Below the pieces are notes generated by a model, which saw nothing but the letters and a program-made list of their open reading frames with translations, was not told the origin of the DNA and made no database searches. A DNA stretch of 62,862 bases from a bacterium HR28 (GTDB lineage Bacteria > Chloroflexota > Chloroflexia > Thermomicrobiales > Thermomicrobiaceae): contig BEIE01000007.1 in NCBI GenBank assembly GCA_002898255.1, forward strand, positions 1 to 62,862, written 5' to 3'. This document shows, in pieces, positions 15,022-27,678 of the stretch; positions within the stretch are counted from its first letter, which is position 1; each line of letters opens with the position of its first letter. Made by a program: the position numbers and the translations under genes.

Positions 15022-16251
15022 TTACCGTTCGGGTAGACTTCCCACAACTCCTGCTTCCGCCCTCAAAAGTTCCGCCTTATCTGTCCGTTCCCAAGGCAGA
15101 TCCAGATCTGGGCGTCCGAAGTGTCCGTAAGCCGCAACCTGTCGGTAGAGCGGCCGTTGCAGTCCAAGTCCATGGATGATGGCCGCAGGGCGCAAATCGA
15201 AATGCCGCCGGATCAGTTCCACGAGTCGTTCTTCGTCGATTCGGCCAGTTCCAAACGTCTCGACATGGATCGCAACCGGACGCGCGCGACCAATCGCGTA
15301 CGAAATCTGAATTTCGAATCGATCCGCGAGACCCGCCGCAACCACGTTCTTCGCAACATAGCGTGCCGCGTATGCGCCTGAGCGATCGACCTTTGTCGGG
15401 TCCTTTCCGGAAAAGGCTCCACCGCCGTGCCGTGCCATGCCACCGTACGTATCAACCATGATCTTCCGGCCGGTCATGCCCGCATCGGCCCGCGGACCAC
15501 CAAGCACGAATGACCCACTCGGATTGATCAGAATTTCGGTCTCGCGATCGAGCAACTCCCGGGGGATCACCTCGCGGATAACCGCCTCAGTCAGATCACG
15601 GCGGAGTTGCTCTTGCGACACATCGGGATCATGCTGCGCCGACAAAACGACCGTTGCTACTCGTGCCGGCCGCCCATACCGATACTCGACCGTGACCTGG
15701 CTCTTTCCATCAGGCCGCAAATAGGGCAGCACCTTCGCCTTCCGCAGGAAGGCAAGCCGCCGGACAAGGCCATGTGCCAATGCGATCGGCAGAGGCATCA
15801 ACTCTGGCGTCTCAGTGCAAGCGAATCCGACGACCATCCCCTGGTCGCCAGCACCGATACGGTCGAACTCGTCTACCGCGATCCCCTCACGCACTTCTAA
15901 CGACTCGGAGACCCCTTGTGCGATCTCCGGAGCCTGTTCCTTCACCGAGAGGATGACACCCATGGTACGACCATCAATCCCAAACTCCGATGTCGTGTAC
16001 CCTGCCTCGGCGACGACTTGGCGCGCGATTTCCGCATAATCGACGCGTGCTTTCGTTGTGATCTCTCCGATGATGATCATCAAGCCCGTCGTCGTCGCCG
16101 CTTCGCAAGCAACGCGTCCTGATGGATCCTGTTCCAAAACAGCATCGAGCACTGCATCGGAAACCTGATCACACAGTTTGTCGGGATGCCCCTCGGTCAC
16201 GGATTCTGACGTGAAGAACGTTCGCGGGGCACGCATGATGCTCAGCGTCAC
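15022..16251 (-). CDS. metK: S-adenosylmethionine synthetase
   Basis: I place the start at the GTG 16251, which has AAGGGG about 9 bases upstream; a TTG at 16260 sits on top of that site and an ATG at 16236 has none. The ~409-residue enzyme shows [22 protein letters not shown] (substrate and ATP block), [37 protein letters not shown] and [16 protein letters not shown], all MetK signatures. It makes SAM from methionine and ATP. It follows ahcY in the same direction, so SAM synthesis and recycling are co-transcribed. The last ~10 residues look divergent. Confidence 0.95.
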   Translation of the reverse strand: MTLSIMRAPRTFFTSESVTEGHPDKLCDQVSDAVLDAVLEQDPSGRVACEAATTTGLMIIIGEITTKARVDYAEIARQVVAEAGYTTSEFGIDGRTMGVILSVKEQAPEIAQGVSESLEVREGIAVDEFDRIGAGDQGMVVGFACTETPELMPLPIALAHGLVRRLAFLRKAKVLPYLRPDGKSQVTVEYRYGRPARVATVVLSAQHDPDVSQEQLRRDLTEAVIREVIPRELLDRETEILINPSGSFVLGGPRADAGMTGRKIMVDTYGGMARHGGGAFSGKDPTKVDRSGAYAARYVAKNVVAAGLADRFEIQISYAIGRARPVAIHVETFGTGRIDEERLVELIRRHFDLRPAAIIHGLGLQRPLYRQVAAYGHFGRPDLDLPWERTDKAELLRAEAGVVGSLPER

Positions 16252-16312
16252 TTTTCCCAACCCCTTCGCTTGCTGATCGAACGATCCTTCGCCGACCTCG
16301 ACTACTGGCCTA

Positions 16313-18678
<2,366 letters not shown>

Positions 18679-18708
18679 CCGGTCCTCCTCGCATGACCAG
18701 CCGTGACC

Positions 18709-20355
18709 CTAGCCCGCAGTGAGGAGCGCGGCAGCCACCTCCCGGACCAACTGACTGGGAACATCTCGTCGCACGACCACACGACCTGGTTCGACCGGAA
18801 GAATCCAGGTCGGCATCCCGCCAGCAACCTTCTTGTCATACCGGAGACACGCGAGTACTTCCTCCACTGGAAGGGTCGCGGTACGCGGCAAGCCCGCCGC
18901 GTCTAAGAGTTCGTCCTGGAGTGCGACCAGTTCCTCGCTGCAGAGCCCCATTTGCTGCGCAATACGTGCTGCCGCCCGCAGACCGAGCGCTACAGCTTCA
19001 CCGTGGCGTAGCTGATATGCGCTGGCCGCTTCAATGGCGTGTCCCAGCGTATGCCCATAATTGAGGATTCGCCGTAATCCGCTCTCCCGTTCGTCCTGAG
19101 CCACAACGCTCGCCTTAATCGCAATGTTCCGCCGAATCACCTCATCCAGATCCGTCGAATGCCACCAGTCCTCAAAGCGTCGCTGCTGGAGTAACTCCAC
19201 CAACGGAGGAACAACACTTTGGCATGTTGCCGAGTACTCAATCATCGCGTGCTTCACAACCTCCGCCCAGCCAGAACGGCGCTCCGCCTCTGGGAGCGTT
19301 TCGAGTACAGTCGGATCCGCGACCACGAGGTGCGGTTGATAAAAGGTCCCGATCAAGTTCTTCCCGAGTTGGTGGTCAACTCCGGTCTTCCCCCCCACGC
19401 TCGCATCGACCATCGCGAGGAGACTTGTTGGGACCTGTACCAGTCCAACTCCGCGGAGCACGATCGACGCCACGAATCCGGCAAGATCCCCAATTACTCC
19501 CCCTCCAAGAGCGACGACAATATCAGTGCGTTCGATACCATGCCCTAATAGCTGATCAAGTAACCACTCAACCGTGGTTAAAATTTTCGATGTTTCTCCC
19601 GGAGGGATGCGAAGCACACTGACGTCAAAGCCACCGGCCTCAAGAGCACGTCGGGTAGGCTCACCCCAGTGCCGCGCGACATGATCATCTGTAATCACGA
19701 ACGCCCGCCGCGCATCTGGCCAGCGATGCCGTGCAAGCTCACCGAGCGCAGCGAGCAGCCCCGACTGGACGTAGAGATCCGAGCGGCCTGTTGCGCTCGC
19801 CAGGGCGAGAAACGGGATTAGTCCGCGCTCCGCACGTGAATGAACCGCTGCGGCGATCACTTCTACGAGTTCCTCGGGAGTCCGCCCGTCGGTTTCCACG
19901 ACGATATCAGCCCGCTGGTACAGCGCGCGACGCTGCTCCCAGAGCATGTGCAACCGCGCTTCCAGATCACCGGCCAGTAGCGGCCGAGCGGACGCGGCGT
20001 CCAACGCCCATTGTGAGCGGAGCCGTGCGGCAAGCGTTTCGATACGCGCGGTGAGATGCACGACGGCTGTGCCCGAACGGAGCGGAACCCAGTTCCGCTC
20101 GTCGAGCACAATCCCCCCACCAGTCGCGATGACAACGTGGCGCTGCGCCGTCGCCTCGAGCAGCGCCTCACGCTCCGCTGCACGAAACACCGACTCGCCG
20201 AATCGTGCGAAAATCTCCGGGATCGGAAGCCCAAACCGCTCCTCGACCATCCGGTCCGTATCAACCGGTCTCCAGCCGAGCCGGTCCGCGAGCAGCGGAG
20301 CGATAGCACTCTTCCCTGAGCCACTCAGTCCAATAAGTGCGATTCGTTCAATCAC
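18709..20355 (-). CDS. aroKB: Bifunctional shikimate kinase / 3-dehydroquinate synthase fusion
   Basis: A 548-residue fusion. Residues ~1-170 are shikimate kinase: P-loop GLSGSGKSA, DTDRMVEERFG, FRAAEREALLE and ATGGGIVL. Residues ~185-548 are 3-dehydroquinate synthase: PPGETSK, VVALGGGVIGDLAGFVAS, RGVGLVQVPTSLLAMVDASVGGKTGVDH in several pieces, KNLIGTFYQP, and the zinc ligands in GWAEVVKHAMIE and LNYGHTLGHAIE. It performs two non-adjacent shikimate-pathway steps. The fusion is full length with no frameshift. mtnA starts 30 bases downstream. Confidence 0.95.
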   Translation of the reverse strand: MIERIALIGLSGSGKSAIAPLLADRLGWRPVDTDRMVEERFGLPIPEIFARFGESVFRAAEREALLEATAQRHVVIATGGGIVLDERNWVPLRSGTAVVHLTARIETLAARLRSQWALDAASARPLLAGDLEARLHMLWEQRRALYQRADIVVETDGRTPEELVEVIAAAVHSRAERGLIPFLALASATGRSDLYVQSGLLAALGELARHRWPDARRAFVITDDHVARHWGEPTRRALEAGGFDVSVLRIPPGETSKILTTVEWLLDQLLGHGIERTDIVVALGGGVIGDLAGFVASIVLRGVGLVQVPTSLLAMVDASVGGKTGVDHQLGKNLIGTFYQPHLVVADPTVLETLPEAERRSGWAEVVKHAMIEYSATCQSVVPPLVELLQQRRFEDWWHSTDLDEVIRRNIAIKASVVAQDERESGLRRILNYGHTLGHAIEAASAYQLRHGEAVALGLRAAARIAQQMGLCSEELVALQDELLDAAGLPRTATLPVEEVLACLRYDKKVAGGMPTWILPVEPGRVVVRRDVPSQLVREVAAALLTAG

Positions 20356-20421
20356 CGGCTACCCTCTCCCAGCAACGCGCCGGTCTCGCGCGATTGTATC
20401 CCACGAATCGCGTTAGCTGTG

Positions 20422-21411
<990 letters not shown>

Positions 21412-21438
21412 GAGCAAGGGCGTTTAAGGAGGAGCATC

Positions 21439-22770
21439 ATGGCGAGCACCGCAACCCACTCCTCCGGTCCACGGCAGCAGTTCATCAGTGTTGACGAGGC
21501 GCGGAAGAGGATACTCGACCACTTTGTTGCTCTGCCTCCACGGCGTTTGCCATTGCTGGAGGCACTCGGACTGGTGCTTGCAGAGTCGGTTTGGGCCCAC
21601 GAACCGGTACCGCCATTTACTAACTCAGCAATGGACGGATATGCGGTCCGCGCTGCTGATACAGTCGGAGCAAGCCCTGATCGTCCGGTGACCTTACGTG
21701 TGATCGGTGAGGCTCCCGCCGGTGGTGCCAGGCCGCGTCCCCATTCACCGAATGCTGGGAACCTCGCTGTACAACCTGGTACAGCGGTTCGCATTATGAC
21801 GGGTGCCGTCCTTCCACCCGGGGCCGACGCTGTGGTTCGCTTTGAGGAGACAGACGAAGCCGACACGGAGAACCTTAGGGGTCGACGCGAGACCGTCACA
21901 ATACGGCGTGCGGTTCTTCCCGGAGAAAATGTGCGTCCCGCCGGAGAAGACATCCCATCAGGAAGCCTTGTCTTGCAGGCGGGAACGGTACTCGGGCCAG
22001 CGCATCTTGGAATCCTGGCCGCGCTGGGTCATACCTGGGTTCTCGTTCATCCTCGACCACATGTCGCGATTCTCGCGACTGGTGATGAAATCGTCCCGCC
22101 CGATCGGCCGCTTGAGCCAGGGCAGATCCGGAATACCAATAGCATTGTCCTCGCAGCGCTAGTGTTACAGACCGGTGGAATCCCTCATCTCATCGGTATC
22201 GCCTCCGACCAAGACTCCGATCTCGAACGGCACTTCCACCTTGCTCGTGATGCGGATCTGATTTTGACCTCTGGCGGTGTCTCACAGGGTGACTACGATC
22301 GGGTGAAAGAGTTCCTTCGTCGTCGTGGTCGATTCGAGATCTGGCAGGTACGTATCAAACCTGGTAAACCGATGGCCTTTGGCTTCATTGACGAGACCCC
22401 AGTTATCGCGCTACCTGGAAACCCGGTCGCGAGCGTGGTTGCCTTCCTCCAATTCGCACGTCCGGCCTTGCTCCGTCTCCTTGGACGGAGCGAACTCGAA
22501 CCGCTGCGTGTGCGGGCGACATTGACACAACGAGTCGACAACCGCGGGCAGCGACGGCACTTCGTTCGTGCTCAAGTCGAGGCACAAAACGGGCGGTTGT
22601 TCGTTACTCCGGTACCGAACCAAGGATCTGGCATACTGACCGGACTTGCGCGCGGCAACAGCCTCGCAGTCATCCCAGAGGAGTGGTCGGAGGCTCCAGC
22701 GGGCAGCGAAGTGGAAGTCGAACTCTACGACATGGCCACCGCGGCCGCTCTGCTTGCTGCACTACACTAA
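21439..22770 (+). CDS. moeA: Molybdopterin molybdenumtransferase
   Basis: A 443-residue MoeA with the N-terminal PPFTNSAMDGYAVRAAD block, IMTGAVLPPGADAVV, the MoCF-biosynthesis domain (ILATGDEIV, GQIRNTNS, TSGGVSQGDYD), KPGKPMAFG and LPGNPVASVV, and the C-terminal domain IV. It inserts molybdate into adenylylated molybdopterin. AAGGAGG precedes the ATG at about 8 bases. It is probably co-transcribed with mdh. Its end overlaps the end of the convergent EamA gene by 4 bases. Confidence 0.95.
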   Translation: MASTATHSSGPRQQFISVDEARKRILDHFVALPPRRLPLLEALGLVLAESVWAHEPVPPFTNSAMDGYAVRAADTVGASPDRPVTLRVIGEAPAGGARPRPHSPNAGNLAVQPGTAVRIMTGAVLPPGADAVVRFEETDEADTENLRGRRETVTIRRAVLPGENVRPAGEDIPSGSLVLQAGTVLGPAHLGILAALGHTWVLVHPRPHVAILATGDEIVPPDRPLEPGQIRNTNSIVLAALVLQTGGIPHLIGIASDQDSDLERHFHLARDADLILTSGGVSQGDYDRVKEFLRRRGRFEIWQVRIKPGKPMAFGFIDETPVIALPGNPVASVVAFLQFARPALLRLLGRSELEPLRVRATLTQRVDNRGQRRHFVRAQVEAQNGRLFVTPVPNQGSGILTGLARGNSLAVIPEEWSEAPAGSEVEVELYDMATAAALLAALH

Positions 22771-23672
22771 CCCAGCAAAACGAGCAGTATTCCGAGCAAC
22801 ATGATCGCGGCACCAACAACCGCGTTGGTGCTGGGAATCTCGCCCAGGATCAGCCAGGCCAAAATGATGGCTCCGGTCATCTCCTGTGTATAAACCACGT
22901 TCGCAACGGCAGCATTTAGACGGCGCACACTCGCGTTGTACAAGGTATGGCCGAGAGTATTGGGTATAAGCCCAAGACCAAGTAACGCCAAGATGACGTT
23001 CCAATCGTAGCGTGCTAGTCCAGCGCCGCTCTGCACGGCCGCTACAAGCGCAAACGGTAGAACCCATAATGCCGCAAATCCATACACTGCGACTGCATAG
23101 ACAAAGAGCGGCAGACGTGTCCGCTCCCGCCTTCCCACCAGTGAATAAGCGGCATATGCTGCCGCCGAGACCAATGCCAGGCCGTCCCCAAGAGCGATAC
23201 GCGCATTGAACTTGGGCTCGAAACCGGCGAGGACAACAACACCGGCAAGAACAATAACAATGCCCATCAACTGGGCTCGGCGTAACGGCTCGCGAAGTGC
23301 AAGCGCGGAAAGAGCAGCAAGCATAATGGTAGAGGTGTAGAGCAACGGAAGAACGTGCGCGACCGGCGCAAAGCGCAAGGCAGCGTTGTATGCAACGAAG
23401 TGCACCGCGAGCGTTCCACCATAGAGTGCGAGTCGCATCCACCCCACACTGCGCATGGCGTCTAAGGCTCGACTGGGTCGGATAAAGGGGAGCAGCACGC
23501 TCGTGGCCACCACAAGTCGCCAAAACGCGATCTCGAACGCGCTGACACCTTCAGCCAATCGGATTAAGACGGCACTGGTCGAAACGGCCAAGACACCGAA
23601 GAGAGCAAAACCCAGCCCGATGACATAGTCCACTTTGGGCTGCTCTAGCTCGACCGACTGTCGCGTCTCCAC
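22767..23672 (-). CDS. EamA/DMT family transporter
   Basis: The open frame extends another 250 bases upstream over the divergent ROK gene, but the GTG at 23672 gives the normal ~301-residue size, with a polar N-terminal segment then ten hydrophobic helices in two EamA repeats (about 15-140 and 160-290). FEIAFWRLVVAT and NVVYTQEMTGAIILAWLILGE are typical drug/metabolite transporter text. An inner-membrane permease of unknown substrate. Confidence 0.8.
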   Translation of the reverse strand: METRQSVELEQPKVDYVIGLGFALFGVLAVSTSAVLIRLAEGVSAFEIAFWRLVVATSVLLPFIRPSRALDAMRSVGWMRLALYGGTLAVHFVAYNAALRFAPVAHVLPLLYTSTIMLAALSALALREPLRRAQLMGIVIVLAGVVVLAGFEPKFNARIALGDGLALVSAAAYAAYSLVGRRERTRLPLFVYAVAVYGFAALWVLPFALVAAVQSGAGLARYDWNVILALLGLGLIPNTLGHTLYNASVRRLNAAVANVVYTQEMTGAIILAWLILGEIPSTNAVVGAAIMLLGILLVLLG

Positions 23673-23761
23673 CTTCCTGGAGTCCTTCCCCGCTCTCGAT
23701 CGTGGGTGGTAGGATACAACGCCTAAAGTGTCGCGTCGTTGAGTTGACCGGATCTCGAACG

Positions 23762-24754
23762 ATGACGGAGTTGACTGTCCGGCGGTTCCGAGCCCGCCCG
23801 CCAGCGGCAACCGACCGAGTCCTTGGACTCGCGATCGCAGGTGGGATGCTGCGTGCAGCAGTTGCTGATGGAACGGGGCGGATTCTTGGTGAAGCATCGG
23901 AACCGCTCGATAACTTGGATGCATCAGGTGTACTGCGCCGCTTGACCCAGCTCGCCCACCTGGCCTCGACGCGCGCTGGTTTGGCCCACCTCGATGTCAA
24001 GGCAGCCGGCATTGCGTTTGGTGGACCGGTCGATCCGGTGCGTGGCCTGACCATTCTGTCACCCCGTTCACCCGGTTTCGAGCAGTACCCCTTAGCAGCA
24101 TTAATTGAGGAGCGCCTTGGTATTCCAACTGTTCTGGAAAATGATGCTCGCGCCGCGGCCTTCGGTGAAGCGGTCTTCGGGGCAGCCCGCGGTTGTCAGA
24201 CAGTGATCTATCTTCATCTCGGGACAGGCGTGGGCGGCGGCATCATCGTTGATGGGCGCCTCGTCTATGGCGCGAGCAATACTGCGGGTGAGATCGGTCA
24301 TATTGTGGTGACGGCTGGAGGACCAACTTGTTCGTGTGGGAAGCCAGGGCATCTCGAGGCCTATGCTTCTGAACCTGCGATCATCGCTCGCGTCCTGGAA
24401 GCTTTGCTCTTGGCTCCGGACGATCCCGGACAGCAACTGCTGGCAGGTCAGTTGACAACTCGCCGCTTATTCGAGTTCGCCCGGTTGAGCCCGACCATTC
24501 GGCGGGTGCTCGATGACACAGTTCAGATGCTCGGTTTGGCCATCGCCTCTTTGATTGCTACGCTCAATCCCGAAGCGGTCATCATTGGTGGACCAGTCGC
24601 CGAAGCTGGTCACGACCTCCTGGAGCCACTCCAGGCGCGGGTGCGGCAGTTTGCGTACCCGGCCTCGCTGCGTCGCGTGCGAGTCGCGTTCGCCGAACTT
24701 GGCGCGGACGCGCCGGTGATCGGCGCTGTGGCGCTCGCCCTCGCTCGCACGTGA
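23762..24754 (+). CDS. ROK family protein (sugar kinase or NagC-like)
   Basis: The ATG at 23762 starts MTELTVRRF, giving 330 residues. ROK features: GLAIAGGMLRAAVAD (phosphate-1-like), VLENDARAAAFGEAVFGA (catalytic Asp), HLGTGVGGGIIVDG, NTAGEIGH, and the zinc motif CSCGKPGHLEAYAS with His where the classic motif has a third Cys. There is no N-terminal helix-turn-helix, so a glucokinase/N-acetyl sugar kinase is likelier than a repressor. It is divergent from the EamA permease with 89 bases between starts. Confidence 0.85.
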   Translation: MTELTVRRFRARPPAATDRVLGLAIAGGMLRAAVADGTGRILGEASEPLDNLDASGVLRRLTQLAHLASTRAGLAHLDVKAAGIAFGGPVDPVRGLTILSPRSPGFEQYPLAALIEERLGIPTVLENDARAAAFGEAVFGAARGCQTVIYLHLGTGVGGGIIVDGRLVYGASNTAGEIGHIVVTAGGPTCSCGKPGHLEAYASEPAIIARVLEALLLAPDDPGQQLLAGQLTTRRLFEFARLSPTIRRVLDDTVQMLGLAIASLIATLNPEAVIIGGPVAEAGHDLLEPLQARVRQFAYPASLRRVRVAFAELGADAPVIGAVALALART

Positions 24755-24959
24755 CACTTGGATCCCCGAGGGAATATTAGGTGCGCAAGGAGGATCCCAC
24801 AGCTGATGGTCCTGTCGCCATTCCCCGCGGTGCAATGAGTATTTCGGACACTACTTAGCTGATAGGACGGTCGACACGCTCCCAGTGCACGCTGCCCCCT
24901 GTTGCGAGGTAGACGGCGAGGAGGTATCCTTGTTTGGTAGCGTGACTGAAGGGGGTGGC

Positions 24960-25085
24960 ATGTCCACACCGACCCTGAGCCCAGAAGTCCAGAAGACGCT
25001 CGTGCAGATCCTCCGCGAGCTCGGTCGTCCGGCGTCCACGGAGGAACTCGTGCGCCTGCTTCGCGAGCGTCTCCAAACTGCATGA
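24960..25085 (+). CDS. Small conserved-looking protein, 41 residues, HTH-like segment
   Basis: ATG at 24960 with GAAGGGGG about 5 bases upstream; stop TGA at 25083-25085. The text LRELGRPASTEELVRLL resembles an internal segment of the following 539-residue protein (YIVERGEPLTDAELLEVVL), which suggests a shared short helical, winged-helix-like module. No signal or membrane segment. It lies 35 bases before that gene in the same direction. Function unknown. Confidence 0.6.
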   Translation: MSTPTLSPEVQKTLVQILRELGRPASTEELVRLLRERLQTA

Positions 25086-25120
25086 CGAGCCGCGACTTGT
25101 GAACAAAGGGAGCCTACGAC

Positions 25121-26740
25121 GTGGCTGAGACGACTCAGCTGTCAACTCTGCCGGAGATCGAGTTTCTGGGCAGCGAGGAGGAACAGCGCCTCGCACAGCG
25201 TGTGTTTGCCTTGCTCCGTGCGACAGCACGCTTTTATCCCTTGAACGCGCCGATTCGGGTTCCTTTGGCGGTTCTCGCCGAGCATTTCTCGACTGTTGAT
25301 CCGGCTGTGTCGTCTGCCGAGTGGGAGGAGCGGCTCCAGAAGGCGATCGCCGCAAACGCGCATGTCTTCGCCCTGGAGACCGAAGAAGGGAAAGTACTCG
25401 TTGCAACCACACGTGCCGGAAAGCCCCCCTTGCCCCCCGAGGCACTGATCGACACAGCGCATCAACTTCCCCGGCGCTTCATGGAGCCACCGCCGGAGGC
25501 GGTGGCCCCGGTGCGTCGGCCACCGGTCGCCGAGCCGGTACCAGCAGTAAGTGAGCAAGAACACCCGCCGGTCGAGGAAGTCGAGGTCGTCGAGCAGCCG
25601 CGCCTCCAGGTCGTTGAAGACATCTCAGTGCTTTCCGACGAGGAGCTCGCTGCTGCGATCCGCGCGACACTCGGCAGCACACCGGAAGTCGTTGGATTCG
25701 GTGATCTCTGGGCTCCAGCCGAGCTTGTGCCGCGCTTGTCCCGAGGAGATGTACGACGCATTCGCGAGTACATCGTCGAACGCGGTGAGCCACTGACTGA
25801 TGCCGAGCTCCTCGAAGTCGTCTTGGGAGTCCGCCCGACTGCTCCCGACTTCGCTTTGCAACAGCTCGCCCTGGATGCACGGCTGGCGAGCGAAGACGAT
25901 TTCGAATTCGTCGGCGTTCCGGGCGGTCATGCTTGGACCGTGCGCGAGGTGAACCCGGTTCCTGCTCCGAAGCGCCGCCCAGCCGACATTGGACAGGATT
26001 ACCGGTTCCTGCTGGAAGAACTTCAGGGGATCACTCCGGGCAGCGAGGCTGTCGTCGATCACGTTCTGACCTTCTATGAGCATTACCACGGCGTCTTGCC
26101 CTACAATGCCTTGCTTGCCTCAGTCTTGCCACCACGCGTGTACCCGAGTCAGACCCGAGCCCTCCTCCGCTTTGAGGCACCACAGACACACGAGACGTTC
26201 TACGTGGAACTCCGCTACCCGACGGCGAATCGCGGGGGTTTTCTCTTCGGGTTCGAGCGCTTCTTCGCCGCCAACCTTGTCGCGGGCGCACTGATCACCA
26301 TCGAGCGCTCAGAACAACCCGGGCACTTTATCATCGACTATCTGCCGATCTCTCGGCAGGAGCGCCGCCTCCTGGCACTGGACGAGAAGCAGCGCAAGTA
26401 CATCTTCAAGCCCACAACGTATTTCTGCGCGGTCCAGGACAGCATGTTGCTCACCGAGCAACGGTTCCCGCGCTTTGCCGGCCAGGAACCACTCGACGAA
26501 CGAACGCGCCGCTCATACGAGCGTGTCCTGGAGATCACCTTCGAGCGGGTTGGAGAGAACGTCGGTACGGCAGAGTCGCCGCGTTACATGGCAACGCTCG
26601 ATGATCTCGTTGCGGGGGTCAATGTCGAGCGCCCATTGAGTGCGGATAAGATCCGTCAACTCCTGACCTCCGGAGAGTTTCCGCAATTTGAAGCGGATCC
26701 CGACGTCGCAGACCTGTACTACTTCACACCACATCGATGA
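25121..26740 (+). CDS. Uncharacterised 539-residue protein, possible repeated winged-helix-like modules
   Basis: GTG start behind AAAGGGA. I do not recognise the family. Residues ~15-110 (RFYPLNAPIRVPLAVLAEHF ... VFALETEEGKVLVATT) read like a HARE/winged-helix domain; 115-165 is an acidic/Pro-Val linker; 170-270 has further short helical modules (LSDEELAAAIRATLG; GEPLTDAELLEVVLG); the C-terminal ~250 residues are a mixed domain rich in aromatic residues (FLFGFERFFAANLVAGALITIE). No signal peptide or membrane helix, so it is probably cytoplasmic. Its stop overlaps the HEAT-repeat gene start (ATGA). Possible DNA-binding or scaffold protein; low confidence in any role. Confidence 0.7.
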   Translation: MAETTQLSTLPEIEFLGSEEEQRLAQRVFALLRATARFYPLNAPIRVPLAVLAEHFSTVDPAVSSAEWEERLQKAIAANAHVFALETEEGKVLVATTRAGKPPLPPEALIDTAHQLPRRFMEPPPEAVAPVRRPPVAEPVPAVSEQEHPPVEEVEVVEQPRLQVVEDISVLSDEELAAAIRATLGSTPEVVGFGDLWAPAELVPRLSRGDVRRIREYIVERGEPLTDAELLEVVLGVRPTAPDFALQQLALDARLASEDDFEFVGVPGGHAWTVREVNPVPAPKRRPADIGQDYRFLLEELQGITPGSEAVVDHVLTFYEHYHGVLPYNALLASVLPPRVYPSQTRALLRFEAPQTHETFYVELRYPTANRGGFLFGFERFFAANLVAGALITIERSEQPGHFIIDYLPISRQERRLLALDEKQRKYIFKPTTYFCAVQDSMLLTEQRFPRFAGQEPLDERTRRSYERVLEITFERVGENVGTAESPRYMATLDDLVAGVNVERPLSADKIRQLLTSGEFPQFEADPDVADLYYFTPHR

Positions 26741-27678
26741 CAGACACACGAGGTGACATGGTAGGGACGTCCGATCTTCAGAAACTTCTCACCCGCCTGA
26801 GCGGACAAGTCCGCGCAAGCGATATCGCCCAACTATCCGATCTCCCTCGTGCCACAGCTCGCACCCTGCGCGAGCTGTGGCCAACGGTTCCGGTTGCCAA
26901 TCGCCGGCGGATTGTAAGCGAGATGGTCGAACTGAGCGAGTTGAACCTTTCATTGAATTTCCGTCAGGTCTTCCTTGTCGCGCTCGACGACCCTGATGCT
27001 GAAGTGCGACGAAGCGCTGTGGAGGGGCTTTGGGAGGAAGAAGATCCCGCCGTCCTGAGAAGACTGCTGGCGCGACTCGCGGTTGAGACTGAGATTCCAG
27101 TCCGCGCGGCACTCGCTCAAGTTCTTGGGCGGTTCGCTGAACTTGACGTCTTAGGCCGACTCCCCAGCCAGGAGAGCGAGGAACTGCGCACCGCACTCAT
27201 TGCTCTGCTGGACCCACGAGAACCAATCGACGTTCGACGCCGAGCACTCGAGTCTGCCGCTGTCTATGCGGATGCGACAGTTATTGCAGCAATCGAGGAG
27301 GCATACTGGTCAGGAGACCCGCTATTGCGTGCCAGTGCATTGTATGCCATGGGACGCTCACTCGACCGCCGCTGGCTTCCCCTCCTGCTGGACGAACTCC
27401 ACAGCGAGGATCCTGAACGCCGCTACGAGGCCGCGACCGCTTGCGGCGAGTTAGGCGCAGAGGAAGCTGTCGACGATTTAATTGGTCTCACGAGCGATCC
27501 CGATCGCGATGTCCAAGGAGCGGCGATCCTCGCTTTGGGACGAATCGGCGGCACAGTGGCCACGAATGTTCTCCGTCGGCTCGCCCGCTCAGCCGATCCG
27601 GTGGTGCGGGAGGCTGCGGAAGAGGCACTCGCCGAAGCGGTTTTCGCCGCTGATCCTCTCCGGCCGACACCATGGTGA
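26737..27678 (+). CDS. HEAT-repeat protein
   Basis: A 313-residue alpha-solenoid of about seven HEAT/PBS-lyase-type repeats, e.g. DDPDAEVRRSAVEGLWE, GDPLLRASALYAMGRS, EDPERRYEAATACGELG, DPDRDVQGAAILALGRIGG and ADPVVREAAEEALAEA. Such proteins are protein-protein scaffolds; no catalytic residues are visible. The start overlaps the 539-residue protein by 4 bases and the end overlaps the FemABX gene by 7, so all three are probably translationally coupled and may work together. Confidence 0.85.
   Translation: MTDTRGDMVGTSDLQKLLTRLSGQVRASDIAQLSDLPRATARTLRELWPTVPVANRRRIVSEMVELSELNLSLNFRQVFLVALDDPDAEVRRSAVEGLWEEEDPAVLRRLLARLAVETEIPVRAALAQVLGRFAELDVLGRLPSQESEELRTALIALLDPREPIDVRRRALESAAVYADATVIAAIEEAYWSGDPLLRASALYAMGRSLDRRWLPLLLDELHSEDPERRYEAATACGELGAEEAVDDLIGLTSDPDRDVQGAAILALGRIGGTVATNVLRRLARSADPVVREAAEEALAEAVFAADPLRPTPW

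Noticed and set aside
15004..15060. SAM or SAH riboswitch in the metK/ahcY operon
   Set aside because: Junctions between these genes are 0-60 bases, too short for the known structures, and mtnA follows aroKB by 30 bases.
23673..23924. N-terminal extension of the EamA permease
   Set aside because: It would overlap the start of the ROK gene antisense, is polar and unlike any DMT N-terminus.
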